From Boesenbergia rotunda (taxonomy: Eukaryota > Streptophyta > Magnoliopsida > Zingiberales > Zingiberaceae), in contig JAGFNQ010002314.1 of the NCBI GenBank assembly GCA_024364735.1, positions 1,109,073 through 1,173,072 of the forward strand: a stretch of DNA of 64,000 nucleotides, read 5' to 3'. This document shows positions 30,710-42,857 of this stretch, in pieces. How positions within the stretch are numbered: the stretch's first letter is position 1; the number at the start of each line of letters is the position of its first letter. The translations under genes and the position numbers were made by a program. The notes below the pieces were generated by a model. The model saw only the letters and a program-made list of their open reading frames with translations. It made no database searches and was not told where the DNA came from.

Positions 30710-32843
30710 AGGACTTCCTAGTCAAGTATTTGGTCAACCTTGACCCACTTGACTTGTCACATATATTTTCCAAACATCATTGTCAAACATCGAAACTCAA
30801 GCTCGAGTCAATTCGTGCTTAGTCAAACTGGTCAATCTTGACCCAAGGATGATTGCACCAACAATCCCCTCCGCTTTGATATTTGACAATATGTTTATGT
30901 TAAACTAACCTTTTAGCCCATCTTTCATCTTCAATGAGGGATTCTAACTTAAACTCTACATTTTCTCCCTCTCTGACACTCATCAAAAACTCTCCCCTTG
31001 AGAGTCAATTTGTTCAAAGGTATCCAATGAAAGTCTCATAGCATTCATTGTCTCCTATGCTCAATATTGATTATCTACTGGTCAAAATGAAGATCTCCAA
31101 TCTTCATTGTTGCTTTTCATTAAAAGAAAATAAATCATGTCTTTAAAGAATATCTCCCCCTCAAAATATCCTCCAACTTCTATTATTGCACTAATAATGA
31201 TTTTGAGTTTCTTAAATCCTTTACGAAAACTCAAAATGAAGTTATGAGATTTAAAAATTTAAACTTAAACTCAAACCTCCCCTTAACCCCAATCTAGTCA
31301 TTTTCAACTATTCCTTCCTTATTTTCATCATGAAAATTACCCATAAATGCTTATAAATGTATGTCATAGGGTTAAGAATAGTGCAATGACATAATCGTGG
31401 CTCAATGGACTGAAATCATCCAATTCCAAAATCAGGATTTTTAATCGATTGGTTTCAGTTACCAATCAATTACAGCCTATCTGAATTGATTGAAGTTGTG
31501 TTTCAAACGATTAAGCTACTTCTTAATCAATCATCTAATTGATTACGTGAGCTTTTATGCTCGTAGAAAATCATCACCAATCGATTGGCCAATCAATTGG
31601 TATGTCCATCGATCTTGATCGATTGGGAGTTTCAAGTTTTTGAAAATAATTTCATATTGAATTTCAGAAACTCTTAAATAATTCTATAATATTCTAAAAA
31701 TCATAAAATTTTACATAGACATTATTTATGATATATGCTATCATGAAAAAATAGTTTTCATAAATTAAAAACCTCGAAAAACTTCAATGCTTCACTATAT
31801 TTTGTATCCAACTTATCAATGATAAGTTCTGTCAAAAGATAATTTTTATTAAAGTTTTCTAAAATGGTTTTGAAATAGTTTTCAAAAAAAAAATTCTAAT
31901 CATGTTCTTTGGGCTAAATGCATATAACTTGTACACTAACTTTCATAATGATTGGAGTTCATTTAATCATTTGTTAGACGATACTAAAACTGAATAAGGA
32001 GCACTAAATCAATACCTTAAATTTTTGTCCATCTACCTAACATCTCGCTTGAATCTAATGTATCTCAATACACATACAAGTCAACTTATAGTCTTGTGAG
32101 ATGTAAAAATAAGTTTTCCTTAAAACTAAGGGATCATGCATATATAACTAGACATTTTAAACCTTGAGTATCCAACCTAGGATGTCAATTAATGCAATGT
32201 CCTTAATTTCAATAAATTGCAAGATAATGATAATGACATATATTAAATGCATATTTTCAAAAGAGAAATTACTATAGTAATATGATGTATGAATGATATG
32301 GCATATTACATTTTTCATAAGAACATATGAATGTGTAAGCATGATGTCATAGCATGTAATAGGGCAAACAAATCATAGCACATTAGCACGAAGAAAATAC
32401 TTAGATTAACTATCTAAGTATCATAAACTAATTGTAAAACCAAAAATAATCCTAATTTACCCTCATCTTCCTAAAAAAATGCAAAAATTCCAATTTAGCA
32501 TTTCTTTGAGTTCTATCCCATTTGTGTCAATTTGATTGAGCTCAAATCTTTCATGAAATTTAATTTGCCACAATTTTACTCCTCAAGAGTAAATATCAAC
32601 TTCTTCATTTTCAAGCATAACAATCCCTTGAAAATGCCCTTAAGTGTCAACTACCCTTCCAATTAGAGTTGACACTCTTTAAACTCATCTAGGGTGTAGA
32701 GAGCATACTCTTAAGAACCAAAAACCTATTGGTGCTCCTTGAGTGTTATAAGTAGTCACTAGGAATGACTTCCCTTGATACCTTCCTAATGACCTTTCTA
32801 GGCTTCTCAGAAGCCTTAGTCATGCTAGTCTTATCTTGGTAAA
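30710..32843 (-). mobile_element. Element D: second gag-only SIRE-like element, partial
   Basis: Minus strand: gag tail (32843 to about 32720), non-coding DNA, AATCGATT block (31640-31430), PPT (30878-30864), start of the 3' LTR (30863-30710, TGTTGGTGCAATC). The order and phrases run parallel to element C (6240-4392) over the whole length, for example the ACTTAGATT...CTATCTAAGTAT phrase at 32400 and 5768. It is cut at 32843 by LTR J and at 30710. No pol is present. Confidence 0.75.
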
Positions 32844-35200
32844 TGATAACCATTTCAGTCGTGTCACGGTTTCAAATACAATTTAAGTACCGAATTCCTC
32901 TAAACTAATGTAGCATAGAGTAACTCGAGTCATCTCCCAACGAATGTAGTTGGTACATGATAAATCTCAGGATCGTATTTTATTACTTTTGGATTTTGAT
33001 ATCAAACTGGGTTTGGTTTTGAACGTTAAGGCTATGAAAAGAAGTAGCAAGACAGGTATGAAATCTAGTTCTAATTAAGGAAAGACGATGCAGGTAAGCA
33101 AATCTAATTTAACATAACTACGATTGCAGCAAAGAAAATGATAACTTGAAATTAAGCATCAAATAAACTAAACACGGAACAAAACCTACAGCGTTAAAGA
33201 AATCTAATCTAACCTAACCTATTTGCATTTAAATGAAGCACAAGAACATCACGCAATTAAAAGAGACAAGACAATTGAGAACTAAGTAAAATAAGAGACA
33301 TGAATTTAAGCCTATCTATAGAAACATTCTGTCGAACAACTTGCGAGCATGAATCAAAATAACAAGGGTACGTTCAATTTGAAAAGGGAAAGTTCCATCT
33401 AATACAAGCAATCACTCAAAGACACACATAACAACTCAAACGTTATCAATCATCAAAACAATCAATAATTGAATCAAGTTGAAGCATGCCATTTGATCCA
33501 ATGAACTAAACTGCTCTGAAGAGATTGAAGCTACTGGAAATTGGCCTTGTGAAGAAGCTGTGAAGGAAGAAAAGAAAACGGCTAGAAAACCATTGAAGAT
33601 GAAGCTGCTGTCGATCAGCTTTGAAGAAGCTACTGCTGAATTTGAATCGAATTGAAGAACTGCTGCTGCCGTAAAGAAATTGCTGCTGCTCGGAATGGAA
33701 GAACTGTGAAGAACTGATAAGAAGAGCTGCTGTGATGGAATTATGTCGTTGGCTACTGGATCTGAAGAAAAGCTGCTAGAATTGTGAGGAAAAGCTGCTG
33801 TTAAGAATCGAAGAATTACTGAAATCTAATTGCTGTAAATGAAAACTAGGTTGCTGAGAAGTAATTGCTGGAAAATGGGATCTGAAGCTACTGAATCTGA
33901 TGAGCTGTGAAAGAAAAAAAACTGATGAAAACGAATTGCAAGGAAAGAAAACGCTGAAGAAAAACTTGATAAAGAAAAACAAAGATGTAAAGGAATTTGA
34001 TCGACGGCGGTGCAGTGGGATGAAATGTCAGCTAGGGTTTGGAACCCCCAAAGCCCTAGCTGTTGTCGGCGTCGAGATGATGGTGATCTCCTCAATGAGA
34101 ACCCCTCGTCGATGAGAACCCTTCGTGTAGAACAAGAAGAACCCCTTCCTGTTCTGCGATGGCGGGAGGGTGAAGGTAGATGACGCTCCGGCCAGCTAGG
34201 ATTCGGAACCCCCTAGCCCTAGATGCGTGCAATGGCCGGCGGCAAGGAAATGGGAGGCGATCGGCGGTGGAAGCGGATGGATTGAGTCAGGAAAAACCCG
34301 TCTGCCCTAGATCGTGCGTTCTCTGCCCTTTTGTTTGTCTCGACTTCAGCGGTTCGGTCAGCCAACTTCAGCGGTTCGATTCAGTCAACTTCAGCGGTTC
34401 GATTCAGTCAACTTCAGCGGTTCGATTCAGTCAGCCAAGCCAGCTTCAGTTGGGTGCGCTCAGCCCTTTGAGTTCGACCAATCAAACCACAACTCTGCAG
34501 TTTGGTTAGCAGATCAAGTTTCAACCCAGCTCTGGTCCAGCAGATTGAGTCCAGTCAACCAAGCCAAAGTTCACAGCTCAAAAGAGAATTAGCAACGGAC
34601 GGCTAAGATCGATTTGGCTTCATCCAACGGTCGGATCTCTTCAGATCTGAACCAAACTCCACCGATCCCAATCAATGGTCCTGATCTACCTATTCCCAGC
34701 TTGGATTAACCAGATCAGTGGTGGATGGTCCAGATCTTCCATTTTATTGAATGGATGGTCTAGAACAACTTTAGTTTGATCCAACGGTCAGATTACTTCT
34801 GATTTGGCTGAAATTTTTAGATCCTGATCTATGGTCATGATTGATTCTATCTTGAATTCGGATTGACCAAAAGTTGATCGATGGCTTAGATCTAGACGTT
34901 TCCTGGAATGGACGACTCCTATTAATCCAATGCTTGATCCCTTTGATCTGGATCCAATGTTGACTCAAGTCTGACCCGATTTGATCTAGGTCCATGATCA
35001 TTTGAAGCCTACAAAATGATATTCAAATTTAGTGCCAAAAATATCCCAAATATACAAAGATTAGAATTAAAAGCCAAAATAAGGGAAATACATGAAACCT
35101 AATACAATTGCAAACTTAAGCATATAAAATGTGGATCAAACATGGATTTAAGAGCCTAAAATAATCAGCAAAAATGGTGGTTATCAACTCCCCCACACTT
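32844..35200 (-). mobile_element. Gypsy LTR J with PPT
   Basis: The LTR spans 32844-35186 (2343 bp) with inverted ends TGATAACCA. On its right the minus strand reads AAGTGTGGGGGAGT (35200-35187), a PPT typical of non-chromovirus gypsy elements (Tat/Athila-like). So it is the 3' LTR of a minus-strand element whose interior is lost after about 35320. The LTR holds GAAGCTGCTG-type degenerate repeats (33480-33900) and the 23-bp tandem repeat. GTAAA (32839-32843) may be the target duplication. Open frames in it look incidental. Confidence 0.65.
34341..34437. repeat. 23-bp tandem repeat in LTR J
   Basis: Four copies of a CTTCAGCGGTTCGATTCAGT-type unit with a period of about 23 bp; the first copy is slightly changed. 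Confidence 0.85.
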
Positions 35201-35339
35201 AATGATTGCACGTCTCGGGCAAGTAAATAAAACACAAAGAAAATAAAATATCTCCCAAACATTACATCCCCTATCAAACCATGGTTAAAATACTCAAACC
35301 GGGTCAAATCTAGTCAAATGCAACCTTTTTGGGTCAAGA

Positions 35340-35580
35340 ACTGGTCCTTAGGGCGCCCAAACCCTTGCGGGTGCCCCGAGGCCGGTCAAATGCAGCCTTC
35401 TGCCACTGCATGCTGACCAAGGCGCCCGGGTGCTCCCGGGCGCCCCCGTATATTCCTTCAACGGCAGAAAGCTGCCAAAAGGCAGCTGCAGCCCTGACCA
35501 GGGCGCCCTCGCCAGGCGGGGCGCCCTCGCCAGCCAGGGCGCCCTCCCGCTACAGGGCGCCCGCAAATGCCCTATAAAAG
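35340..35580 (+). promoter_or_regulatory. LTR-like internal promoter upstream of the E accessory gene
   Basis: GGGCGCCC motifs at short spacing lead to a TATA box TATAAAAG at 35573-35580, then GGCTCGATACCCCCTTCTTC. The solo LTR has TATATAAAGGGCCCTCGACC and then TCCTTCTTC at 42445-42472, so block and TATA context resemble the LTR promoter. The accessory ATG follows 95 bp after the TATA box, through a C/T-rich leader. It may give the gene its own transcript. Confidence 0.65.
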
Positions 35581-35674
35581 GGCTCGATACCCCCTTCTTC
35601 TCTTCACACTCAAACCACTCCTTCTCTTCAACTCTCTACTTTCCAAGAGACCCTGCAAGCTCTCATCCTCAATC

Positions 35675-36887
35675 ATGCCTCCCCGAGCTGCCCGGTACAA
35701 TTTTATTTGCAATTAAGTTTTTTTTAATTCTTTTCATACTTTCTTTAAATACATATTTCTTCTCTTAGAAGACGCCGACCAAACCAGGCAGAACCCGGTA
35801 CCCAACCTAGTCCTGATCCTAGGTTTCCAAATTTAGAACTATGTAATAAGTTCGCTCGTACGACCTATAAATCTATCAAGACGAGCTACTTGAATAGACA
35901 ATTTTTCACCCAATCCTGTCCCTTAGCAATGAACGTTATAAACTTTTACCAACTTGACAATCTCGTATTCTGCACCCATTCAATCAATACATCCTTATGT
36001 GCAGAATTTTACAATAACATAATTAGACAGGATAGTCTCATGTTCGTCACCACTATTCAAGGAATTCCCTTAACTATCACACCTACACTACTCAACCGAT
36101 TTCTAGGACTACGACTCTCGCAGTCCACCTTCTGTTGTTACCCTCCTAGGGAGCCTCCCATTGATGCTCCCTACTCTCACATTACCTTAGATACATTACA
36201 TTCATACTTCTTTAGGCAACCCCTGGCCAGACGATTTCAGTCTGTCGACCTACAGGTCGAGGACTACGCTCTATATAGAGTAGTAGTCCGATGTATTCTG
36301 CCATTATCCACCAGGGACGTCACCACTATGCGACCATTCCACGCTTTTCTCCTGTATGCCTTGATTCATCAGCTAGACATCGACATAGGACTTCACATGT
36401 TTCATGCTATCCTACATGCATCCAGTGTTACCACGCAAGGGCGGGTACGCACACCCTACTACCACATCATCACGTCCATATCACCGAGGGAGAGATGGCT
36501 GAGTTGACTGATTACGACGAGATAGGATATAGAAACTTCTCCCTAGCTGGTATAGAGGTTTCCGGTACCGGGGTCTTGTCCTAGAGACGTCAGAGAGCAG
36601 CTCCCCAGATCGACTCAGACGAGGACATTAAGGTCGACGTCGGGGATCTAGCAGCAGCAGCCCGAGCACACATAGACGAGCCTCCACCACCGACCCTCGA
36701 CCAGCGCCTCACACAGATACAGACGGAGATCCACAGTCTCCGAGAGGAGGTCGAGGCCTATCACAGCGAGCAGATGGACGCTCGTAGAGCCGATCGAGAA
36801 GTGGCTGATGCACGATACATTGAGATGATGGCACGATTCGATTCATGGCAACCCGGCCCATCTGACCACCCTGGGCCTTCTTCATAG
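35675..36887 (+). pseudogene. Accessory gene of element E (plant transposon-protein domain), spliced
   Basis: The predicted exon 1 is 35675-35694 (MPPRAA plus two bases). Intron 35695-35768 (74 bp) begins GTACAA, is T-rich and ends CTTAG. Exon 2 from 35769 continues in frame without a stop through an Arg/Pro-rich start and PSPDPRF to the conserved domain (LCAEFYNNIIRQ near 36000; RPFHAFLLYALIHQLDIDIG near 36340). Element B's gene has the same layout and related motifs (VSEFYNNLYP; RPFHCLMLYGMHRHLDFDI). A frameshift near 36475 and a TAG at 36582-36584 break it. The tail (36585-36887) is a Glu/Gln/Arg-rich, probably coiled-coil region ending DSWQPGPSDHPGPSS. It sits in the env-like position, but no signal peptide or membrane segment is visible. 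The function is unknown. Confidence 0.7.
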
Positions 36888-38325
36888 CTAGTCTATTTCT
36901 ACATTGTACTAAGTAACTAAAACATGACTTATGTTTGACGCTACTGTACCTCTGTTTGACTAGTTAACCTATTCTGTTTGACTACTTATTTAATTTGAGT
37001 ATCTGATTTAGGATGTGCTCTGTAGAATAGATTAACTCTACTTTTGATTTTTTTTATTATTTAATTTAAAAATCAGTTTCTAAAAGAATTTTAAAAAACT
37101 GTTGTTTTTAAATCAGTTTTTTTAAATCTTTTCCGACTTAGTTTTATTTCAAAACTACTCCCTTTCAAAACTAGGGATTTTTCGAAAATGGACTTAGCCT
37201 AGGCCCTAACCCTAGAACTGCATGCACCTATAGATTTAGAAGCCAGCATCTCACAAGCACCTTAGGGTACTTTTGATTGATAACCTAGAAAGGGTTGAGA
37301 TGCTTAGGTCTTTGCCTTAATTCAAGATGCTTTAAGTCAATGCATCTGCAGTAATTGGGGCACTAAATACAACTTACACAACAATCAAGTTAAGTGTCAA
37401 GTTTAGAAAATCTAACTTGAACAGAAACACTTAACTTGACTAACCCTAGCAAAAACTACTGCTTATAACAGTTAGTGAATAGCTAATTGGGTTAGACAGG
37501 CCCCTACAAGAGAAAATCAACTGATCTGGTTTAAGCCTTATCATGAATTGGTTCAGTACAACAAAATCATGCAAATATTTTTCCTTTATAAAACTTATCT
37601 CCTTTATGCAATTTAATTTCTACTATATTTATCTGTTTTTTGATATATGACAAAGGGGGAGAGATAAGAAAGGATAGAATTTAGAATTTAAAATTTTTAT
37701 TTTTTTCTCTCAAAATTTCAAAATCTATCCTTATTCAAAAAGTACTTAATTAAGCTTTTCAAAAATTTCAAAGTACTTAAGCCTTTCTAAAGTACTAAGT
37801 TTTTCAAAGTACAAGCTTGTCAAAATTTTCTTACTTAAGCTTTTATAACTACTAAAGCTTTCAAAAATTCTCTAAGTACTTAAGCTTTTCAAAAAAATTC
37901 AAAAATTTCTGTTAGTACCTAAGCTTTTCAAAATTTTCTAAGTACTTAAGCTTCTCAAAAAGTTACTAAGTACTTAAGTTAAAGCTTTCAAAGACTTTGG
38001 AGTACTTTAAAAACTTAAGGCTTCAAAAAAATTTTCTAAGTACTCTAAACTCATGCTTCCAAAAACTCTTCTATGTACTTTTAAAAATTAAGTTGTCAAA
38101 AGATTTCCAAGTACCTAAACTTAAGTTTCAAAAGTGCAAAAATCATTTTTTTGAAAATACAAAAGCCTTCTGTTGAAAATTCTTAGTAAATTTTTTTTTA
38201 CTTAGAACCCCACGAGTTTTTGAAAAATCTAGGAGGAGAGTCCTTCCAGGGGGAGGGAACAAAATTTAATGTTTTTACATGCTTTGATTAAACATAACTT
38301 TTTGAACTAGGATTGCCATAAATCA
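36888..38325 (+). other. Non-coding 3' interior of element E
   Basis: AT-rich DNA with many TTTTCAAAA and AAGTACTTAAGCTTTTC phrases (37740-38110). It contains the catctcac...ggttgagatgc landmark (37248-37303) and a purine tract AAAGGGGGAGAGAT (37652-37665) like that of element A. No gene is seen. Confidence 0.7.
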
Positions 38326-38338
38326 AAAAGGGAGAGAT
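38326..38338 (+). other. PPT of element E
   Basis: AAAAAGGGAGAGAT-type run directly before the LTR start TGTTGGTGCAG at 38339. Confidence 0.8.
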
Positions 38339-39710
38339 TGTTGGTGCAGAAAGCACCCAAGTCAAACCTGTGTTTTGATAATGGCAACAGGGTTCAAAAG
38401 TTAAGTCTTACTTGTTATCTAACATGTCACTCTAGTGTGCAAGGTAAAAAGTCCTAGCGAAGGACTGCTAGGCACTGGCGAAGGAATGCCAGGTCACAAA
38501 GCCCTAGCGAAGGACTGTTAGGCACTGTCGAAGGAATGCCAGGATGAAAAGCCCTAGCGAAGGACTGCTAGGCGCCAAGCGAAGGACAGCATGGGACTGA
38601 AGCTCTAGCGAAGGAATGCTAGGCACCGGGCGAAGGACAGCTCGGTATCCAAGACCTGGCAAAGGATCGCCAGGAAAAAGTCCAACCAGAGGAGCGGTTG
38701 GCATCAGGTAAATTCTCCCGAGAGGAGTAGGTGAGGACGCGTTCCCCGTCGAGGGAACAGTAGGCGTCGGTTCGACCTAGGGCTCCATTTTGGAGGCCCA
38801 AAGTCAGAACCAAGACAGCTAAGGCTGTATAAACATAATACTCTAATGCTTTATATTGTTTTGGACTAACCCTGGATGCAGGACCGAAGGAACGTGTGTC
38901 TGCAACTCAGAATGCCCAAAGGAGAGAGACAAGTAGCTGGGCAGGGTGCCCTCAGTGTCCCGGGCGCCCCCAGGGGCAACACAAAACAAGCGAAGCAACA
39001 AAGGGTTCGGCTGACCACTGGCCAGGGCGCCCCCAGCAGCCAGGGCGCCCCGAACGCCCAAGGCACCCTCAGTGCCCAGGGTGCCCCGTGCCCACGCCAG
39101 CGAAGCCGATTACCCTTATCCAGCCGAGAAGCCAGCGCTGAAGGAGTCAAGCAGGGCGCCCCTAGCATCCAGGGCGCCCCCCAGTGTCAAACCTCATCCC
39201 TATTCGAGTGGGATAGAGGTTGACCGAGCGAAGCTCGGATCGCGTGACACGTGGGGGGCGCCCCCGACGTCAAGGGCGCCCCGAGGTGCTATAAATAGCA
39301 CCCAACGCCCAGGCTTTTGACAACAACTTCGATTCAACGCTTCTACGCTCTTCTGCTCTCGCGCCTCGCTCCGGATACCTCCCAACTCGAGCCGACGACG
39401 TCTCGCTGCTCCGAAAAAGACAACCTACATCGGACGTCGGTAAAAGAAGAGCTTTTTATTTGTTAAGTTTACTGTGCTATATTTGTAACTCAATACTATA
39501 AACTGATTTGCGAACTTATAGAATTGCCCGCAGAAAACGGTCAACGACCGTGGGCCTTGGAGTAGGAGTCGGCCTAGGCTCCGAACCAAGTAAAAATCAC
39601 TGTGTTTGCGCGTTTTGTTTTTTATCTTCCGCTGTGCAAATTCTCTATCTTAAATCCGAACGTTTTTCGATATTCACCCCCCCCCCTCTATCGGTTCTCT
39701 CGATCCAACA
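38339..39710 (+). repeat. 3' LTR of element E (1372 bp)
   Basis: TGTTGGTGCAG to CGATCCAACA. It holds a hairpin array (38450-38760), a GGGCGCC block (38940-39290), a TATA box TATAAATA (39290-39297) and a C run near the end. Hairpins include 38475-38492 (CTGGC/GCCAG), 38626-38645 (CCGGGC/GCTCGG), 38655-38674 (CCTGGC/GCCAGG) and 38682-38701 (CCAACC/GGTTGG). It is nearly the same length as the solo LTR (1371 bp). Confidence 0.87.
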
Positions 39711-40962
39711 GATGTTTGGTAGGGTAAACACAGGCCTGGTTAATTTGACTAAGGGTAAAGTCAAACAGGACTTGATATTTGGCAAAGTGATTAGCAAAGA
39801 ACCTAAGGCTGGTCAGTTTGACCAAGGTTAAAGCTAAATAAGACTTGATGTTTGGTAGAGTGACTAAACCTAGATCTAGTAAGTTGGACCAAGGACTAAG
39901 CCAAATAGGATTTGATGTTTGGCAGAGAGAAGTCTATTTAAGACCAGATGACTAGCAAAGAAGTCCTTGTTAAGGCACCGAAGACCTGATGAGTGAAGCT
40001 GGGCACGAAGTCCTGGTTCGAGAAATTGGGAATAAAGACCTGGCCGAGGCTTAAGCACCGAATTCATGGTCGAGGATTGGGAACGAAATCCTGGTGAGTG
40101 AAGCTAGGTAAAAGTCATGGTGAGTGAAGCCAGGCAAGGTAATGTGTTAGTGAGTGATGTTGGACAATGAGAAATCCTAAGGAGTTAATCTTAGGTAGTA
40201 AAGTCATGGAGAGTTGACTCCAAGCAAAGTAAAGTAAGTCAGGAAGGCTTACAGAAGTTGGGCTTAGGATGTTTGCTTGCTTTGTGTTTGCTTGTCTTGC
40301 AGGAATTTGAAGCTGAAGGCAAGAGAGGGGAGCAAAAGCAAAGCAGGAAGCAAACTGCAGCCTGGGACAGCTCCCAGGTGCCCGGGAGGACTCGGACGCT
40401 CGAGCTACTCTCAGGCACCTGAATGACTCGGCCGCCCGAGAGTCATTCGGGCGCCCCAATTTGTCCCAAGTGCTTGGGACGAAGTCTGCAGGTGTTATCT
40501 ACGGTGATAAGGCTCAACGACCAAATCAGATAAGTATCCACTTGGGGGCATCCGAGAATGCTACAAGGGCACCCGAGTGACCAGTATATAAAGCGGTTCG
40601 AGCCGAGATTTCAAAGCATCAATTCATTCATCTTGCTACTTAGTCTCTACGAAGCAACAGTGCTATGGCGAAGTTCTACGACCAAGGATGCACCAAGAGG
40701 AAGTGCGTTATGCTTCGGCATTTTGGATTGACCGAGATCTTCATTTCTGTTGGTTTGCTTTTATTATTAGAAGTTATTGTTAAGATTCATTTATTTGTGC
40801 TTATAATATTCAACTGTAAGACGGATTTTCTCCCTCTCCGAAAATTTTGAAACGAAGACCATTAGTGGACTCACGCCGAGTACATAGGCCTTGGAGGTAA
40901 TGACCCTGGAGGGGGGGGGGTTTGGAACATAGTAAATAAATCCCGTGTGTCATTTCTGATAG
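39711..40962 (+). mobile_element. SIRE-like LTR piece K
   Basis: It lacks the LTR start. It contains repeats of GATGTTTGGYAGAG with TTTGACCAAGG-type phrases, then GTGAGTGAAGC phrases also seen inverted in LTR B, and a GGGCGCC block. Two strong hairpins follow (40421-40448, arms GAATGACTC/GAGTCATTC; 40463-40480, arms GTCCCAAG/CTTGGGAC). A TATA box lies at 40585-40593. Its R-U5 part (from about 40800) resembles LTR A (from about 4110). E probably inserted into it at 39710. Confidence 0.65.
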
Positions 40963-41198
40963 ATCGATAGGTGCTACTAGAGGGGGGTGAATAACACTTT
41001 TTCCTCGAATTCTCTACAAGACTGTTAGCGCAGCGGAAATACAAATAAAAATAAACTAATCAAGAGAGAACAATGCTAACAAACCGATTTAATTGGTATC
41101 AACCACGGACGAGTGACTAATCCAAGAATCCGTCGGTGGATCAATCACCGGATAACCTCCGGCTAACTCTGTCGCTCCTTGTGGGTGGAGAAACCTCG
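40963..41198 (-). mobile_element. Fragment of a C-type LTR end
   Basis: Similar to C's LTR end at 7731-7947 (AGAGGGGGGTGA, CTAATCCAAGAATCCG and GGTGGAGAAACCTC phrases). It ends where L1 starts. Confidence 0.5.
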
Positions 41199-41486
41199 TG
41201 TAAAATACGGCGATTCGAAAAATCCGGACCAGAAAATTTTTTGGGATTTTTCGGATTGAGTCTAGGGTTTATCGAATTAGAGAAAAAGGTTTAAGGTGAA
41301 TTCTTAAACTATGAAGGGTTAAATTGCTTAATATTTAATCTTAAAGGTCTAAATTAAAAATGTATCTAAATATTTGAGGACTTGTTTGAGTTTTGGCTAA
41401 AGTTTAGGGGTTAAGAGGATAAACTATCTAATCTTAGAGAGGTGATGTGAATTACAAATAAATTGGAGGGATAGATGGCTAAAACC

Positions 41487-42857
41487 TGTTGGTGCAGGAA
41501 GCACCAGATCGAACCTTGTTTTGATATTGGCAAAGGATTCAAAGGTAAGGGTTATTTGTTGTCTAACAATGCTGCTTGAGAGTGCAGGAAACCAAGTCCT
41601 GGCGAAGGGTTGCTGGGCGAAAACCAAGTCCTAGCGAAGGGCTGCTAGGCGAAAACCAAGTCCTAGCGAAGGGCTGCTGGGCGAAACTCAAGACCTGGCG
41701 AAGGGCTGCTGGGCAAAAACCAAGTCCTGGCGAAGGGCTGCTAGGCGAAAACCAAGTCCTGGCGAAGGGCTGCTAGGCGAAAACTCAAGACCTGGCGAAG
41801 GGCTGCCGGGCAAAAGTCCAACTGGAGGAGCCAGTTGGCACCAGGTAAATTCTCCCGAGAGGAGTAGGTGAGGACGCGTTCCCCTTGAGGGAACATTAGG
41901 CGTCGGTTCGACCTAGGGCTCCATTTTAGAGACCAAAGTCAGAACCAAGACAGCTAAGGCTGTATAACCTATTATTTTATTGTTTTATTGTGTTTTGGAC
42001 TAACCCTGGATGCAGGACCTAAGGAACGAGTGTCTGCAGCTCAGAATGCCTCAAAGGAATGAGGCAACCGCTGACCAGGGCGCCCGGAGTGTCCCGGGCG
42101 CCCCCATGGTGAACACAAAACACAACAAGACAAGAAAGACTTCGACAGTACATACCCAGGGCGCCCCCGCTGTCCCGGGCGCCCCCATAGCGAACCAACT
42201 CAGCCGCGTCTGCGCTACACGCCCAAGGCGCCCCCGCTGTCCCGGGCGCCCCCAGCCAGACTTACCGAGGAGAGCTCAGCGCTGCAGATAAGGCTTTGAC
42301 CGGTCAATGCGGGTGCCCCGAGTCATCCGGGCGCCCCGGTCAAACCGGATCCCGAGGATAAGGGGATCAGACGGCAACCGAGCAACAACCGGATCTGCTG
42401 CCACGTGGGGGGGCGCCCCCGTCGACCAAGGCGCCCCCAGGCCCTATATAAAGGGCCCTCGACCTCCTTCTTCAGTGCATCAATTGCTTCGACACTTCTG
42501 CGCTCTTCTGCTTCCGCGACACACTCCAGAAATCTTCCAACTCGAGCTGACGACGTCCCGCTGCTCCGAAACTTCGATCTACACCGGACGTCGGTAACGA
42601 AGAGCTGTATTTAAAGTTTACTAAACTGTTCTTGTTATTATCTTTCCTGTAAACTTTTACGAACTTATAGAATTGCCCGCAGAAAATGGTCAACGACCGT
42701 GGGCCTTGGAGTAGGAGTCGACCCAGGCTCCGAACCAAGTAAAACGACCGTGTTAGCGTTGTTTTTGCTCTGTTTTATTCCGCTGCGCACTTACTCTTTT
42801 TAAATCCGAACGAATTGCGACATTCACCCCCCCTCTCTCGCATTTCTCGATCCAACA
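41487..42857 (+). mobile_element. Solo LTR of the A/E family (1371 bp)
   Basis: TGTTGGTGCAGG to GATCCAACA, with perfect 5-bp flanks AAACC (41482-41486 and 42858-42862). It holds seven or eight CCTGGCGAAGGGCTGCTGGG-type hairpins (41596-41815) and the stem 41818-41838 (CCAACTG/CAGTTGG). The GGGCGCC block and a TATA box (42445-42453) follow. It formed by recombination between the two LTRs of a full element. Confidence 0.92.

Larger units (their letters stand above)
35320..39710 (+). mobile_element. Element E: 3' half of a SIRE-like copia with accessory gene
   Basis: Plus strand: GGGCGCC block with TATA (35340-35580), accessory gene (35675-36887), non-coding DNA, PPT and 3' LTR (38339-39710). 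Pol and the 5' LTR are missing; the left edge meets LTR J between about 35200 and 35340. The LTR is of the same family as LTR A and the solo LTR at 41487. Confidence 0.8.

Noticed and set aside
33500..33900. CTG/GAAG-rich stretch as a coding repeat of a host gene
   Set aside because: It is inside LTR J with intact LTR ends on both sides; frames are broken.
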